Below, piece after piece: positions 31,978-42,160 of a DNA stretch of 64,000 nucleotides. The notes below the pieces were generated by a model that had not been told where the DNA came from, did no database searches, and worked only from the letters and a program-made list of their open reading frames with translations. The stretch is taken from positions 84,940,871-85,004,870 of the forward strand of contig CM066994.1 of the NCBI GenBank assembly GCA_033977485.1, read 5' to 3'. Both the position numbers and the translations under genes were made by a program. Each line of letters starts with the position of its first letter. Position 1 is the first letter of the stretch. Source of the DNA: Hydrangea macrophylla (Eukaryota > Streptophyta > Magnoliopsida > Cornales > Hydrangeaceae).

Positions 31978-32316
31978 CTTGCAATCTTACACCCCTTTAG
32001 ACATGCTTTTGTAATGTATATCTATACGTATGTAATAGTTGAGGGCACATTTAAATTAATAATTCGATTAAAAGGATGTTGAGTAGAGGCCTATCGCAAG
32101 ATAGGATGAGAGAGGGTGTTTTAGTCCGACGGGCTCCTTCCTCTCTCATTCCATAATCCCCGGACCTAGTTAATCTCTGGTTTCTAAAAAGATCAGTTTG
32201 CTTTAAAAATGATTTCTTAATTTTTCTTTTAAAAATTAAGTGGTGACTCATTTGTTTTGAAATTTAAAAGAATTTTAAAAGGAAAAGATGTGGGTAAGAA
32301 AAATGCGATATCCACA
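31975..32316 (+). repeat. Tat-A 5' LTR, last segment
   Basis: Aligns with 49779-50120 of the 3' LTR with about 4% differences and ends GATATCCACA. The three bases tca at 31975-31977 belong to both flanking sequences, a microhomology at the deletion junction. Confidence 0.9.
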
Positions 32317-32319
32317 ATC

Positions 32320-32370
32320 TGGCGACTCTATTGGGGATCGAACCTAGAATCTCTGGTTTCGTAGACTAGC
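32320..32370 (+). other. Primer-binding site of Tat-A with extended tRNA-Arg match
   Basis: Starts TGGCGACTC three bases after the LTR. It continues for 51 bases as the complement of plant tRNA-Arg(ACG), through acceptor stem, T arm, variable loop and whole anticodon arm (the part caga-atctctggtt and cgtagac is recognisable). Against the Arabidopsis tRNA sequence as I remember it there are five changes, all C to T, which in RNA would leave G-U pairs. The match stops at tRNA position G26. Usual PBS length is 12-20 bases. Confidence 0.8.
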
Positions 32371-33473
32371 ATTCTGATTTTGGGTTCACTTGAGGATTAG
32401 ACTCGAAAATATCCTTTTAATCGAATTAATTAATCTTTGTGTGCCTGTTGCATTTCACTTGCATGTCCAGCCAGTCGATTGCACGGAACTATGACCTTGG
32501 AGGCTCGGGGCAACCCGGTCGGTCAAGTCATCATGGGACTGTGTGATCACCGTTGATCTCGTACCATGATTTGGTATATTAAGCATTCTATCGGATGTGT
32601 GTCAAGGGTCCCTTATTTGACCAAAGCCCAGCTTTTGCATAGTAGTTTCTATAGAACCTTTCAATCTTAGGAAATCAATTATTGATTAGGATTATGTGCT
32701 AGGAAGTTTTGTATGCCCGGAAGGGATTACTTGAGATGATGACGATACTTGCTTGATGAAAGCTGTATAATCTTTTAATCACCTTTTAGCTATTTCTCCT
32801 CATGTTCTGTGACATTTGGAGAACATGCTGAACTTGATTATAAGATTATATTTCTTATATCATGTCTAGCTAAGCATCATTGACCTTGTATGTATCCAAA
32901 TTCATGGAAAGTACGGTGATAATCCGGTCATGTGATCCCCCTACCCAAAGGATTTCTTTTCACTTGATCATCTTGGGAGCTAAGGTTTTCATTCACCCTT
33001 CCAAAAAAAAAAAATCTTTCTTTCTCCTTTCAAATTAAAGTTCCCAAACTAACCTTTGTTAAGGCATATTTTCATTTGATCACTTTCACAAGAAATAAAT
33101 TCGAAAATCCTTGAAATTATTTTGGGAAGAATGAGTTTCAAAATAAAAGCCCAATCATTTTTTATAAAAGAATGTTTAACACCCTCAAAAGCATTCTCAA
33201 GCATTGTTTTCAAAAACCTTTTTACCATCCAAAAATGCTTTTCAAATAAATTTTAAAAATTTTGAAATGTCCAACCTCTGAGAGGGTAGTGAGGATCACA
33301 ATGAGAGGAGAAATCAGCGCACTTGACATGGGTGAGGATCTTATGTGCTTATGTGTTAGGATTAGGATTTTCTCTTTTTTGGCATATAAAATAGGCACAC
33401 ACACACACATGCATTGTATCCGTGTGACATATAAAAAGGTTTTTTTTACTAAACATCTTTTAAAAATGTATCT
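32371..33473 (+). other. Tat-A leader, no gene
   Basis: About 1.1 kb between PBS and gag, AT-rich toward its end, with an A run (33003-33014) and a CA microsatellite (33394-33406). No reading frame of merit. Confidence 0.6.
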
Positions 33474-34586
33474 TTGAGTGACAAAAGAAAGTGGGCAAAA
33501 AGTCTTGAAAAGAAAATTTCAAAATTTGTTGTAGGAGCAAAAATAGCAAACCAAGCGTGGTTTAGAGACCCCACGGCGAGGCTAGTAAGAAGGGAACACG
33601 CTAACATGGCCGAAGAAAGAAATAACGAAGAAATGGCTGGGTTAAGGATACTGGTAGAACAACAAGTAGAGCAAATGAGGCGACAGGTGGAAAACATGAA
33701 CCGTATGATGGGGATGATAGAACAACTGAATCGCCGACCACCGCATGTAATTCCGCCCGTTATAGACCCACCTTTGGGATGAGGGGAAGGAGATTTGTTT
33801 GATGATCAAGAGGCACAATGGACTGATGCACTACGAGCCAACAGAGACAGAGAGAAAGCTGAGAAGGAGAAGTTACTGACTGAGAAAATAGAAAAGTTGG
33901 AAAGGGTGATGCACAAGGCTCAGGGAGTTGATACCTATCTGATGGAACTGGAAGGGTTGTATGACGGAGTACGTGAGACACTGCCTGTTGGGTTTAAGAT
34001 GCCAACTTTTGACAAATTTGATGGGACCGGCAATCCTCGCAGCCATATAAGAATGTGTATTGGGGCTTTCCAACCAAGCGGCTTAAGCACAACCATGATG
34101 GCGGTCCTATTCCAACAAACTTTGATTAGAGCTGCTCTATCCTGGTATCTCACTCTCGAACCAAGCAAAACCAAGGTGTGGGAGGAAGTGATTAAAGCAT
34201 TTGTGGCACAATACGAGTACAATCAAGATTTGGATATCACTGTCCGAGATTTGGAGACCACTAGGCAAGGGAGCAAGGAATCATTCGCCGAATACCTGAG
34301 CAGATGGAGGGGAAAGGCAGCTAAAATGGTACAAAGGCTGTTTGAGAAGGACCAGATCCGAATGCTGATGAAGAATCTACAGCCAGTGTATCAAGAAAAG
34401 ATGAGATTCCAGTCGATCAACACCTTTGTTGAGGTTTTTGATGTCGGGACAAGGATAGAGGATGCAATCCAAGAAGGGGTAATCAAGAAGGAGGAGCAAC
34501 CAAACCGGTACAGGAGGCCAAACTATAGGGGTCCAACGGAGGACAAGCGGGAGGTCACTCCGGCCCCACCGATGTCAATGCACTGA
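33474..34586 (+). pseudogene. gag: gag of Tat-A, capsid part (broken)
   Basis: Frame open from MSDKRKWAKSLEKK (33474; true start not certain), with a Glu/Gln/Arg/Met-rich coiled-coil stretch (about residues 45-85). A TGA at 33780-33782 interrupts it, then the same frame goes on to 34586. The second half holds the Tat gag capsid core: MPTFDKFDGTGNPRSHI, LSWYLTLEPSKTKVWEEV, ...SFAEYLSRWRGKAAKM, and GTRIEDAI near its end. At about 34570 the reading shifts to another frame, where the C-terminal part continues. Structural protein of the particle; not functional as it stands. Confidence 0.88.
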
Positions 34587-35401
34587 ATGGACCAGAGAGG
34601 AAATTTGACATAGCACTGAGGAGAGGAGGGGATAAAGCACCAAGGAAGTTCTCAGATTTGGGAGTGTCACTGTCAACCGCCCTCGATAGGCTGTTAGCCA
34701 AGGGGCATCTCCATCAGTTGGAACCTCGACCCCTACCAAGTCCGCTTCCGCCAAATTTTTAAGGGGACCTCTTCTGTAAATTTCATCAGCAGAAGGGTCA
34801 CTCAACGGATAGGTGTATGAGATTAAGCCACGAGATTCAGGACCTCATTGATAACAAGGTAATTTCAGAACCCCCCACCAAAACTCCGAATGTTACTAGA
34901 AATCCGCTTCCGAATCATCGAGCCGTGCCACCACCGTAGGGCCTTTATCTCTTGGGGATAGAAGAAGCAACCTTCGATCCGTCTAGGCTAATCACTAAGA
35001 CCGGGACACCAAGAAAGCCATACCAGCTACCTGAGGATTTGACAATCTGTGCATTGGAGGATCAGCCGAAGGAGAATAAAATAGGACAGTCAGACTGGTG
35101 GATCCAAGGGAGTGACGATCGAGATGTGAGCCAGGTGGATGATGATCTTTGGTACGAAAGTGACAAAGAAACAGAGGTGGTAGAGGGTACTTTGAAAATT
35201 GATTCAAAAGTTGACAATCTGTGGGCAAGGGAAGAAGTTAGTCATTTAACTCGGTTTGGCAGACACTTTAAACCGCATGAGCTAGAGGAGGATCATCCGG
35301 GGAGAGATCTAGAGAAGGGAAAAGGGAAGATGAATGAAGAAGAGGAAGAAGACAGGGTTCTAAGGCAGATGAAGAAGACTCAGGACAATATCACCATTTA
35401 G
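34571..35401 (+). pseudogene. gag: gag of Tat-A, nucleocapsid and linker part (broken)
   Basis: Continues gag after a frameshift: LNGPERKFDIALRRGG, then LLAKGHLHQLEPRPLP. A CCHC-like knuckle (CKFHQQKGHSTDRC, near 34768-34810) follows, then HEIQDLIDN. Stops occur near 34759 (TAA) and 34937 (TAG). From 34952 to the TAG at 35399 a frame of about 150 residues is open, acidic, with WWIQGSDDRD and GKGKMNEEEEEDR. This is the long gag-protease linker typical of Tat elements. Confidence 0.8.
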
Positions 35402-35679
35402 GGGTTGCTGATTGCCTCCAAACGCCATAGGCAGGCGGTCCTAGATGCTCTGAACCAATCTGACGTGTCTATCGACACAACCCCGGAGGACCTCAAGGGC
35501 TGATCGGCAAAATCCCAACTTTGACTATTACCTTCTCATCAAATAACTTGCCTCCGGGAGGGCCCGTATGTAACAAACCATTATATATCATTGTTGAATG
35601 CTTGGGGAACGTCGTGTCTGCTTGCCTGGTTGACAATGGATCAACCCTCAACGTATGTCCTTTCTGAACGGCTAAGCGA
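35402..35679 (+). pseudogene. pro: Aspartic protease of Tat-A, N-terminal part (broken)
   Basis: Begins as LDALNQSDVSIDTTPEDLKG, then one base is missing near 35507 (aagggctgatcgg), and the next frame gives LTITFSSNNLPPGGP...LYIIVECLGNVVSACLVDNGSTLNV. The active site is DNG (from 35632) instead of DTG or DSG, a form common in the Tat lineage. A TGA at 35665-35667 separates it from the following open frame, which completes the protease (GSFGKEVEFQVIDIPASFN). Confidence 0.8.
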
Positions 35680-38600
35680 ATGGGCCTGGATGAGTCGACA
35701 TTTACACCGTCTGAGCAAAGGGTAAGAGCCTACAACAACACTCAGAGAACAGTCATGGGGGTAGTCCTTCTTCGTCTCATTATCGGCTCTTTTGGAAAAG
35801 AAGTTGAATTCCAGGTCATCGACATCCCCGCTTCCTTCAACCTGTTGCTAGGTAGGCCTTGGTTGGACAGTTTGGGTGCTATACCGTCAACGATCCATCA
35901 AAAGGTTAAGTATGTCTGGGAGAATAAAGTCTGTGATATCCTCGGGGACGGCTGGGTTCGTTCGCTCGAAGCATCATCAAGTGCACCGATTCTAGAACTA
36001 CAGCTGCAAGAAGAAGAAGCAAAAATAGGAGGGTTCGAGTTCATCAGCATGCTGGAAGAGGAAAAGCCAAGAGAGTTTCTACCGCTCCATTTTGATCAGT
36101 ATGCCATTCCAGTGGTCGCAGGGATCATGAAGAGAATGGGTTTCTTTCCAGGATTAGGGTTGGGGAAGAACCTTCAGGGCATGCCTGAATTCCCGCTCAT
36201 TCCGACTCAGACTCACACTCACGGCCTGGGGTACCAGCCGACAAAGAAGGAACTAAGGGCAAAGAAAAAGGCCGTCTATGCACCACTAGACCCTTACCTG
36301 AAGACGCTCAATGGATATTTTATGAAGGAAGGAGAAGATTTCCCCTTCTGTGACTTCCCAGATCCATGGATGGACCAGAAAGACAAGTGTTTAAAGCCGG
36401 GGTTCGAGATCTTTTTCTCCCATGAATTCTCCAAGTACAAAGACCCGTTTTTGCAAATGCCTGAAAAGTCTGCTACCGTCAACGATTGGATTGGTGTACT
36501 GGATGGACCGGTCATGCAGGACCTGTTGAGCGAAGAAGGGGTGAAAGCCGAAGGAAAAGGGAAAGAAGACAAGGGCCTGAAAGTCGAGATTGAGGAGGAG
36601 AATGATGAGGATGCGCCGGAAGAAGATCCGAAGCCAGAAATGGAAGATAATATGGAAACCGAAGGGCTGCCGGGTTACAACACTATGGAGCTCAAGAAGG
36701 GGGCCAACAAGGAGTGGGTCTTTGAGTCTAGTGATAAGTATCTCCCTCACCCAGAGTCTATAATGGCCCAAATGAGGCGTCTTACTATCGCTATGTCTGT
36801 TGTAATCACTCCTAACAAAATCAATAAAAGCATGACTGATTCCGCCTACTCGAATGCGCTCAATGAATGTGATGAATGTGAAATACCTGATGAATTGCAA
36901 AAATTAGTTGAAAAAGAAAATGAATCTGCATGCAAAATCATAGAGAACACCCCAACAATTAATCTGGGAAATGAAAATCACCCTCAAAATGTTTTTATTG
37001 GCTCAACACTTAGCAATGAAGAAAGCAAAGAACTAATAAATCTACTAAATGAATTCAAAGATGTTTTTGTGTGGTCTTATAATGATATGCTAGGTATTGA
37101 TCCAAAAATAGTCCAGCACCACATCCCTCTATTTCCTAATTCAAAACCCATAAAACAAAAATTGAGGCGAATGAGGCCAGAATGGGCACTTAAAGTAAAA
37201 GAGGAGGTTGAAAAGCAATTAAAGGCCGGATTCTTGATGGTCACCGAGTATCCTGAGTGGATCGCTAACATTGTACCTGTCCTAAAGAAGGATGGTCATG
37301 TTAGGGTATGCGTTGATTTTAGAGATTTAAACAAGGCGAGCCCTAAAGACGATTTCCCGCTACCCCACATCGACGTGTTAGTTGATAACACTGCGGGACA
37401 CGAGCTTCTATCTTTCATGGATGGATTCTCTGGGTATAATCAAATCCTCATGGCACCCAAGGATAGGGAGAAAACCACGTTCATCACTCCGTGGGAGACG
37501 TACTGCTATAGGGTCATGCCATTCGGACTCAAGAATGCGGGTGTGACCTATCAGAGAGCTGCCACCACTTTACTACATGACATGATCCACAAAGAGGTGG
37601 AGGTATATGTGGATGATATGATTGTGAAATCCCAAGAGAGGGGAGGACACCTAGAGGCTTTGAGAAAGTTCTTTGAGAGATTGAGGGAGTTCAAAATGAG
37701 GCTAAACCCGCTGAAATGTACGTTCGGAGTCACTACTGGAAAATTACTGGGATTTCTCGTTACTCAAAGGGGAATAGAGGTGGACCCCACCAAGATAAAA
37801 GCCATAACGGAAATGAACCCACCAAAAGGTGAGAAAGAACTGAGAGGATTCTTGGGGAGAATACAGTCCATCAATCGCTTCATTTCCAAACATACCTTAA
37901 CCTGCGACCCACTTTTCAAGCTGCTCAGAAAAGGAGAGAAATTTAAATGGGACGCCCCTTACCAACAAGCCTTCGACAAAATCAAAACCTATCTCCAAAA
38001 CCCACCTGTCCTGTCACCACCTTCGCCTGGGAGACCCTTGCTACTTTATCTCTCCGTATCCGAAGATTCGATGGGGTGTATGTTGGCCCAGGAAGGAGAA
38101 GAGGGGCACGTGGAGAAGGCCATTTACTACTTGAGCAAAAGAATAGTCGGATATGAGTTAAAGTATTCGCCTTTGGAAAAGGCCTATTGGGCCTTGGTTT
38201 GGTGTACCCGTCGCCTTCGCCACTACATGTTAGCCTTCCCTGTAATCCTGATATCCCAAATGGACCCATTAAAATACCTATTCAAAAAGCCCGTCTTGAC
38301 CAGTAGAATTTTCCGCTGGACCATGATGCTAGCTGAGTTCAACATCAAGTATGTCACCGCCAAGTCTGTGAAGGGAAGGGCTGTCGCTGAGTTTTTAGCC
38401 GACCTCGCTATAGAATCCAAGGACGAGGGAGAATTTAAGTTCCCGGATCAAAGAATAATAGAGGTAAAGGAGGACCTGTGGAAAATGTACTTCGACGGAG
38501 CAGCCAACCAACTAGGTTATGGAGTTGGAATCATTCTCATAGCGCCTGATGGGGCCCCTACCCCATTAGCCGTCAAACTCAAGTATAACTCAACCAACAA

Positions 38601-38847
38601 CACCGCGGAGTACGAAGCGTGCATAATTGGGATGGAAGCAGCCTTGGCTTTGAAAGTCGAACAGATTGATGTCTTCGGAGATTCCAATTTGGTCATATCC
38701 CAAGTCCGAGGAGACTGGAGAGTAAAGCATGAGAAATTGAGACCTTCCCATGATTACCTGGAAAGTCTGAAAGCACAGTTCAAGAAGATTTCTTTTTACT
38801 ACCTCCCACATGAAGAAAACCATCTAGCCGACTCCTTGGCTACCTAA
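35680..38847 (+). CDS. pol: pol of Tat-A: protease end, G-patch, RT, RNase H, archaeal-type RNase H
   Basis: Uninterrupted 1055-codon frame. Residues 1-80: rest of the protease (FNLLLGRPWLDSLGAIPST). About 137-185: a G-patch-like segment (GIMKRMGFFPGLGLGKNLQG...HGLGYQP), a nucleic-acid-binding module. About 270-400: acidic linker. RT from about 455, with VRVCVDFRDLNKASPK near 538-553 and catalytic YVDD at 37606-37617 (residues 643-646). Normal RNase H follows, with a changed active site (LYLSVSEDSMGCML where the family has a D-A-S motif). The second RNase H starts at MYFDGAANQLGYGVG (first Asp at 38494) with NNTAEYEA and ending in HLADSLAT. This dual RNase H is diagnostic of Tat. A TAA at 38845-38847 ends it, but the frame continues into integrase. 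Confidence 0.93.
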   Translation: MGLDESTFTPSEQRVRAYNNTQRTVMGVVLLRLIIGSFGKEVEFQVIDIPASFNLLLGRPWLDSLGAIPSTIHQKVKYVWENKVCDILGDGWVRSLEASSSAPILELQLQEEEAKIGGFEFISMLEEEKPREFLPLHFDQYAIPVVAGIMKRMGFFPGLGLGKNLQGMPEFPLIPTQTHTHGLGYQPTKKELRAKKKAVYAPLDPYLKTLNGYFMKEGEDFPFCDFPDPWMDQKDKCLKPGFEIFFSHEFSKYKDPFLQMPEKSATVNDWIGVLDGPVMQDLLSEEGVKAEGKGKEDKGLKVEIEEENDEDAPEEDPKPEMEDNMETEGLPGYNTMELKKGANKEWVFESSDKYLPHPESIMAQMRRLTIAMSVVITPNKINKSMTDSAYSNALNECDECEIPDELQKLVEKENESACKIIENTPTINLGNENHPQNVFIGSTLSNEESKELINLLNEFKDVFVWSYNDMLGIDPKIVQHHIPLFPNSKPIKQKLRRMRPEWALKVKEEVEKQLKAGFLMVTEYPEWIANIVPVLKKDGHVRVCVDFRDLNKASPKDDFPLPHIDVLVDNTAGHELLSFMDGFSGYNQILMAPKDREKTTFITPWETYCYRVMPFGLKNAGVTYQRAATTLLHDMIHKEVEVYVDDMIVKSQERGGHLEALRKFFERLREFKMRLNPLKCTFGVTTGKLLGFLVTQRGIEVDPTKIKAITEMNPPKGEKELRGFLGRIQSINRFISKHTLTCDPLFKLLRKGEKFKWDAPYQQAFDKIKTYLQNPPVLSPPSPGRPLLLYLSVSEDSMGCMLAQEGEEGHVEKAIYYLSKRIVGYELKYSPLEKAYWALVWCTRRLRHYMLAFPVILISQMDPLKYLFKKPVLTSRIFRWTMMLAEFNIKYVTAKSVKGRAVAEFLADLAIESKDEGEFKFPDQRIIEVKEDLWKMYFDGAANQLGYGVGIILIAPDGAPTPLAVKLKYNSTNNTAEYEACIIGMEAALALKVEQIDVFGDSNLVISQVRGDWRVKHEKLRPSHDYLESLKAQFKKISFYYLPHEENHLADSLAT

Positions 38848-39231
38848 GCTTCGATGATCCAAATCCCTTCCAAAACTGCCATGATCCCGCTATCCATAGA
38901 AGTGAGGAGTCAACCGTCATTCGAAATGATCGCGGCCATAGAAGGAGAAGATGAAGTGCCTTGGTATGAAGATGTGTGGAAGTTCATTAAAAAAGGCGAA
39001 TACCCCAAAGGAGCCTCAGAAAAGGACAGAAAAGCGATTCGACGATTCGCCGCTCAATTTGTGATTTACGCAAATAAGCTATGGAAGAAATCCTACACCG
39101 GGTACAATCTGGAGTGCCTATATGGGAAAGAAGCTAAGAGAATGATGGAGGAAATACATGATGGAGTATGTGGACCCCACATGAATGGGCACATGCTGGC
39201 AAAGAAGACCATCCGACAGGGGTATTATTAG
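38848..39231 (+). pseudogene. int: Tat-A linker and integrase zinc-binding domain (broken)
   Basis: Same frame as pol, read past the TAA at 38845 (first Met at 38854). A variable linker (WYEDVWKFIKKGEYPKGAS) is followed by the integrase N-terminal region LYGKEAKRMMEEIHDGVCG..MNGHMLAKKTIRQGYY. The frame stops at a TAG (39229-39231) where Trp is usual. The paired cysteines of the zinc finger (CHKC) follow just after the stop, so this copy cannot make a complete domain. Confidence 0.85.
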
Positions 39232-40206
39232 ACGACCTTGGACAAAGATTGTTGCGAATATGTTAGGAGGTGTCACAAGTGTCAAATTCATGCAAATCTG
39301 ATGCATACCCCGCCGTCACAACTCTATAGCATGACCACCCCTTGGTCATTTTCCGTGTGGGGGATCGATATCATTGGTGAGATAGTTCCGAAGGCTTCCA
39401 ATGGGCACTAATACATAATTGTGGCAATCGATTATTTTACCAAATGGGTAGAGGTAGCCTCGTATGCAACTTTGAAAGCCAAAGACGTGGTGAGTTTCAT
39501 CGAGAAAAACATAATCTGCAGGTATGGGGTCCCGAATGAGTTCATCTCCGATCAAGGCAGTCATTTCCAAGGAGAAGTTATCCCGCTCTTAGAGAAGTAT
39601 AAGATCACTCGCCATCAGTCATCCCCGTATAGGCCTCAGACGAATGGAGCAGTAGAAGCAGCAAATAAGAATGTTAAAGCAATCTTGGAGAAAACGACGG
39701 ATACATACAAAGATTGGCATGAGAAGCTGCCATTCGCACTATGGGGGTACCGGACCTCTGTAAGGACTTCTACAGGAGCTACACCTTATTCACTGGTTTA
39801 TGGCATGGAAGCCGTTCTCCCAGTCGAGGTGGAGATACCCTCTCTTAGGGTTTTGGCAGAGTGCGAGATTACCGAATCAGAATGGATACGAGGAAGGTAT
39901 GAGGAGCTGATGTTGCTCGATGAGAAGAGGCTGGCCACGATAAACCATACTCGGGGGTACCAGAAGAGAATAGCTTGTGCTTTCAACAAAAAGGTCCGCC
40001 CAAGGAAGCTTGCTAAGGGTGACCTAGTCTTCAAAGAACTGAAAGTGCCCGTTTATGACCCCAGAGGAAAATTCAAACCCAACTGGGTCGGGCCGTACAT
40101 TATAAAGACTCTCCTTTCTGGAGGGGCGACCTATCTCATGGACCTGGACGGGGTTGAATTTAAGCAACTAATTAACCTCGATCGCCTCAAGAAATATTTT
40201 GCTTGA
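39232..40206 (+). pseudogene. int: Integrase catalytic core of Tat-A (broken)
   Basis: Same frame; carries a further TAA at 39409-39411, after which it is open to 40206. DDE triad: Asp at 39367 (GIDIIG), Asp at 39550 (FISDQGSHF), Glu at 39655 (PQTNGAVEAANK). The conserved end GPYIIKTLLSGGATYLMDLDG is present, and there is no chromodomain, as expected for Tat. All catalytic residues remain, so the stops are recent damage to an otherwise conserved protein. Confidence 0.9.
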
Positions 40207-40841
40207 AACTGTTTCTTTCAAAACCTCCTACCTTGATGAACTACGCTCGACCTGATTCCCGCTAGGGGATACGTAGGCAACCTACTCGGTTCGGTCATTG
40301 AAAATAAAAATAGCCTGAGTGGCATCTTCCTTCAAGCCTTAAACCGAACTACTGCAGGCCTGATACCCATTCCGGGATAAGTAGGCGGGCTCTCAAAAGC
40401 CTACGGCCCATGAAAACCTAAAAAGAAAAAAGCCCTATGCTAAACTAGGGGCAAACGCCAGAACCCCTTCGAAGCCCTAAAACCAGGGGCAAACTTCGTT
40501 TACTGGCCGAAGAACCCAGATACAAGACCCGCCTTTGGATCACCTGGCTATTAAAATAAGTACTATAAAGAAACAAACGAGAATTCATGGTATAGAAGGA
40601 GTAAAGCTGTAAAAAAAAAAAAAAGACATTGAAAGGAGAATCCTTCATAAAAGATTAATTGAAGGGGTGAGCACTTTGATTAAACATGTTAGAACTTTCC
40701 TAAAAGATGACAACACTTCTTGAAGAAAAATAAAGGAAATCACATTCAAAAGCATAAAAAGAGTAGGCAGGGTCTGTCAGAAAGGTTTGTAAAATGGCAA
40801 GCTTTTCCCTGTTTTCGTCTACTTTATTATGCATATGTCTG
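40207..40841 (+). other. Tat-A post-pol non-coding region
   Basis: No gene. Contains two gaactacg...acgtaggca motifs (40238-40279, 40346-40386) immediately after pol, two aggggcaaac copies (near 40447 and 40487) that match the polypurine tract core, and an A-run at 40611-40623. It ends at the 3' end of the antisense ORF. Confidence 0.6.
40238..40386 (+). repeat. Two copies of the GAACTACG...TACGTAGGCA motif (Tat-A)
   Basis: Copies at 40238-40279 and 40346-40386, the first starting 32 bases after the pol frame closes. Together with 47020-47060 they reproduce the pattern of Tat-B: two close copies plus one just before the PPT. Confidence 0.7.
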
Positions 40842-41931
40842 TTAAGCCCGCCTCGCGACCAAGGCCTGGATCTCTAGAAGATACTGGGCAGTAGGCACAG
40901 TCAGAGCCGGAATCCTCGGGCACGGAGCAGCCATCCTGCTGTGCCAAGCCTCAATGAAAGCCTTCACAATAGAAGGGCGCAAAGTGGACCCCCTGGTGAA
41001 ATCAGCAGTCACAGATTAGTAGTATCCTGCAAAATTCCAAACTGACGGACCACCCATCGGGAATGTAGAAAGTAGTAGCACGCAAGCCTGGTAGCCAGAT
41101 GCCGGGTCGCCCAGGAAGACGTATAGCAATGGACCGATAAATCCACTGCGGACAGATCCAGCAGATATCACTGGGAGAGAGGCCTTGAAGCCAACCAAGC
41201 CATGCATCGGCGGAGTGAAATAAGTTGTGAATCTCCATACGATCGTAAGGAAGTGACCCAAGAAGATGGGAAGGGTGTATAAAGAGGTCCAAACGCTCCA
41301 TGAGCCAAATCTGTAGAATAAAAGGTGTCCCGGCAGATAATATGGCCCCGGTAGCATGAGCATGGTCCAGTCCTACCAGAGTCTCGCCGAGAACTAGCAT
41401 GACTGCACTCTTCATCTCCCTCAAACCACAGGCAATGGATATGAGAATATCGGAGGACGACTGAAAGAGAAAGTAAGAAAGTATAGCAATCGATAGAGCG
41501 CTACGCCGTATAACTTGATACCCACCATCGTAAGGATCCCCAATGGGAGCATAAACCGAGGAGAGGCACTCAAAGTCGACCTGTCTATCGTGAATGAAAG
41601 AGCCCGCGGCACTGCGGGATATATGGAGAAGAGCCGCCAAGTCCTGAACATACCCAGCCTACACAGGAGTAACAGTCAGATCCGCAGAAGGGTCAGTATG
41701 AAGGATATCACTGAACTCATCAAACAAAGGACAGATCTCTTGATGACTGAAACGGAAGACGTGGAGTGAAGGATCCCAACATTGGATAGTGGCTTGAAGC
41801 AAACTTTCGTTTAGAATCATTCATCGGAAGGAGAAGAAATCGTTTAGCCTGAAATACTCGAAGTTGAGCCTATCGATACCGGAAAGGGTATCCATCCATG
41901 GGAAAAGGATTTGAGAGCTAACGGGGGCCAT
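40842..41931 (-). pseudogene. Antisense ORF of Tat-A, PMD-like (about 363 aa, broken)
   Basis: Minus-strand gene opposite to the element. ATG at 41931 (MAPVSSQILFPWMDTLSG), TGA after about 36 codons, TAG further on, then 200 open codons to about 41040, after which a frameshift leads to a C-terminal piece (FTRGSTLRPSIVKAFIEAW...) ending at the TAA at 40842. Residues such as CWDPSLHVFRFSHQEICPLFDEF and ...SPSDICWICPQW..., RATTFYIPDGW resemble a family of plant proteins related to the plant mobile domain, often found in Tat elements and perhaps the DUF7745 group. Family name is tentative. Function unknown. A palindrome block lies 87-229 bp upstream of its ATG, with a tatttata sequence between them. 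Confidence 0.65.
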
Positions 41932-42017
41932 TTGAGATAGGGGAGAATGAAAGAAGGTGGTGTTTTGCGGAGTTTTGAAAAAAAGAGGGTATAAATAGAA
42001 GTAGATCTGCCTGAAGT

Positions 42018-42160
42018 CAGGGCGGCACTCGGTAAAGTGGAACGGCACTCGACGAAGTGCCGCACGGCAGTCTGTGAGTGCCGTCGCGGCATTCGCTGAC
42101 TGCCGCTGCGGCACTCACTGACTGCCGCTGCGGCACTCACTGAGTGCCGCTGAGACCTAA
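42018..42160. repeat. GC-rich palindrome block upstream of the antisense ORF
   Basis: About seven GGCACTC.../...GAGTGCC half-sites in tandem, e.g. gcggcactcactgagtgccg at the right end. It lies between the two antisense genes, just upstream of the start of the first. Same module as in the Tat LTR. Confidence 0.85.

Noticed and set aside
17885..32316. Reading 17885-18363 and 31975-32316 as two independent solo LTR pieces
   Set aside because: The CCTAC duplication at 17880 and 50121, and colinearity with the 3' LTR, show that they are the two ends of one LTR.
32320..32370. Antisense tRNA-Arg gene
   Set aside because: Only the 3' part of the tRNA is present and it starts exactly at the PBS position three bases after the LTR; no 5' half or D arm.
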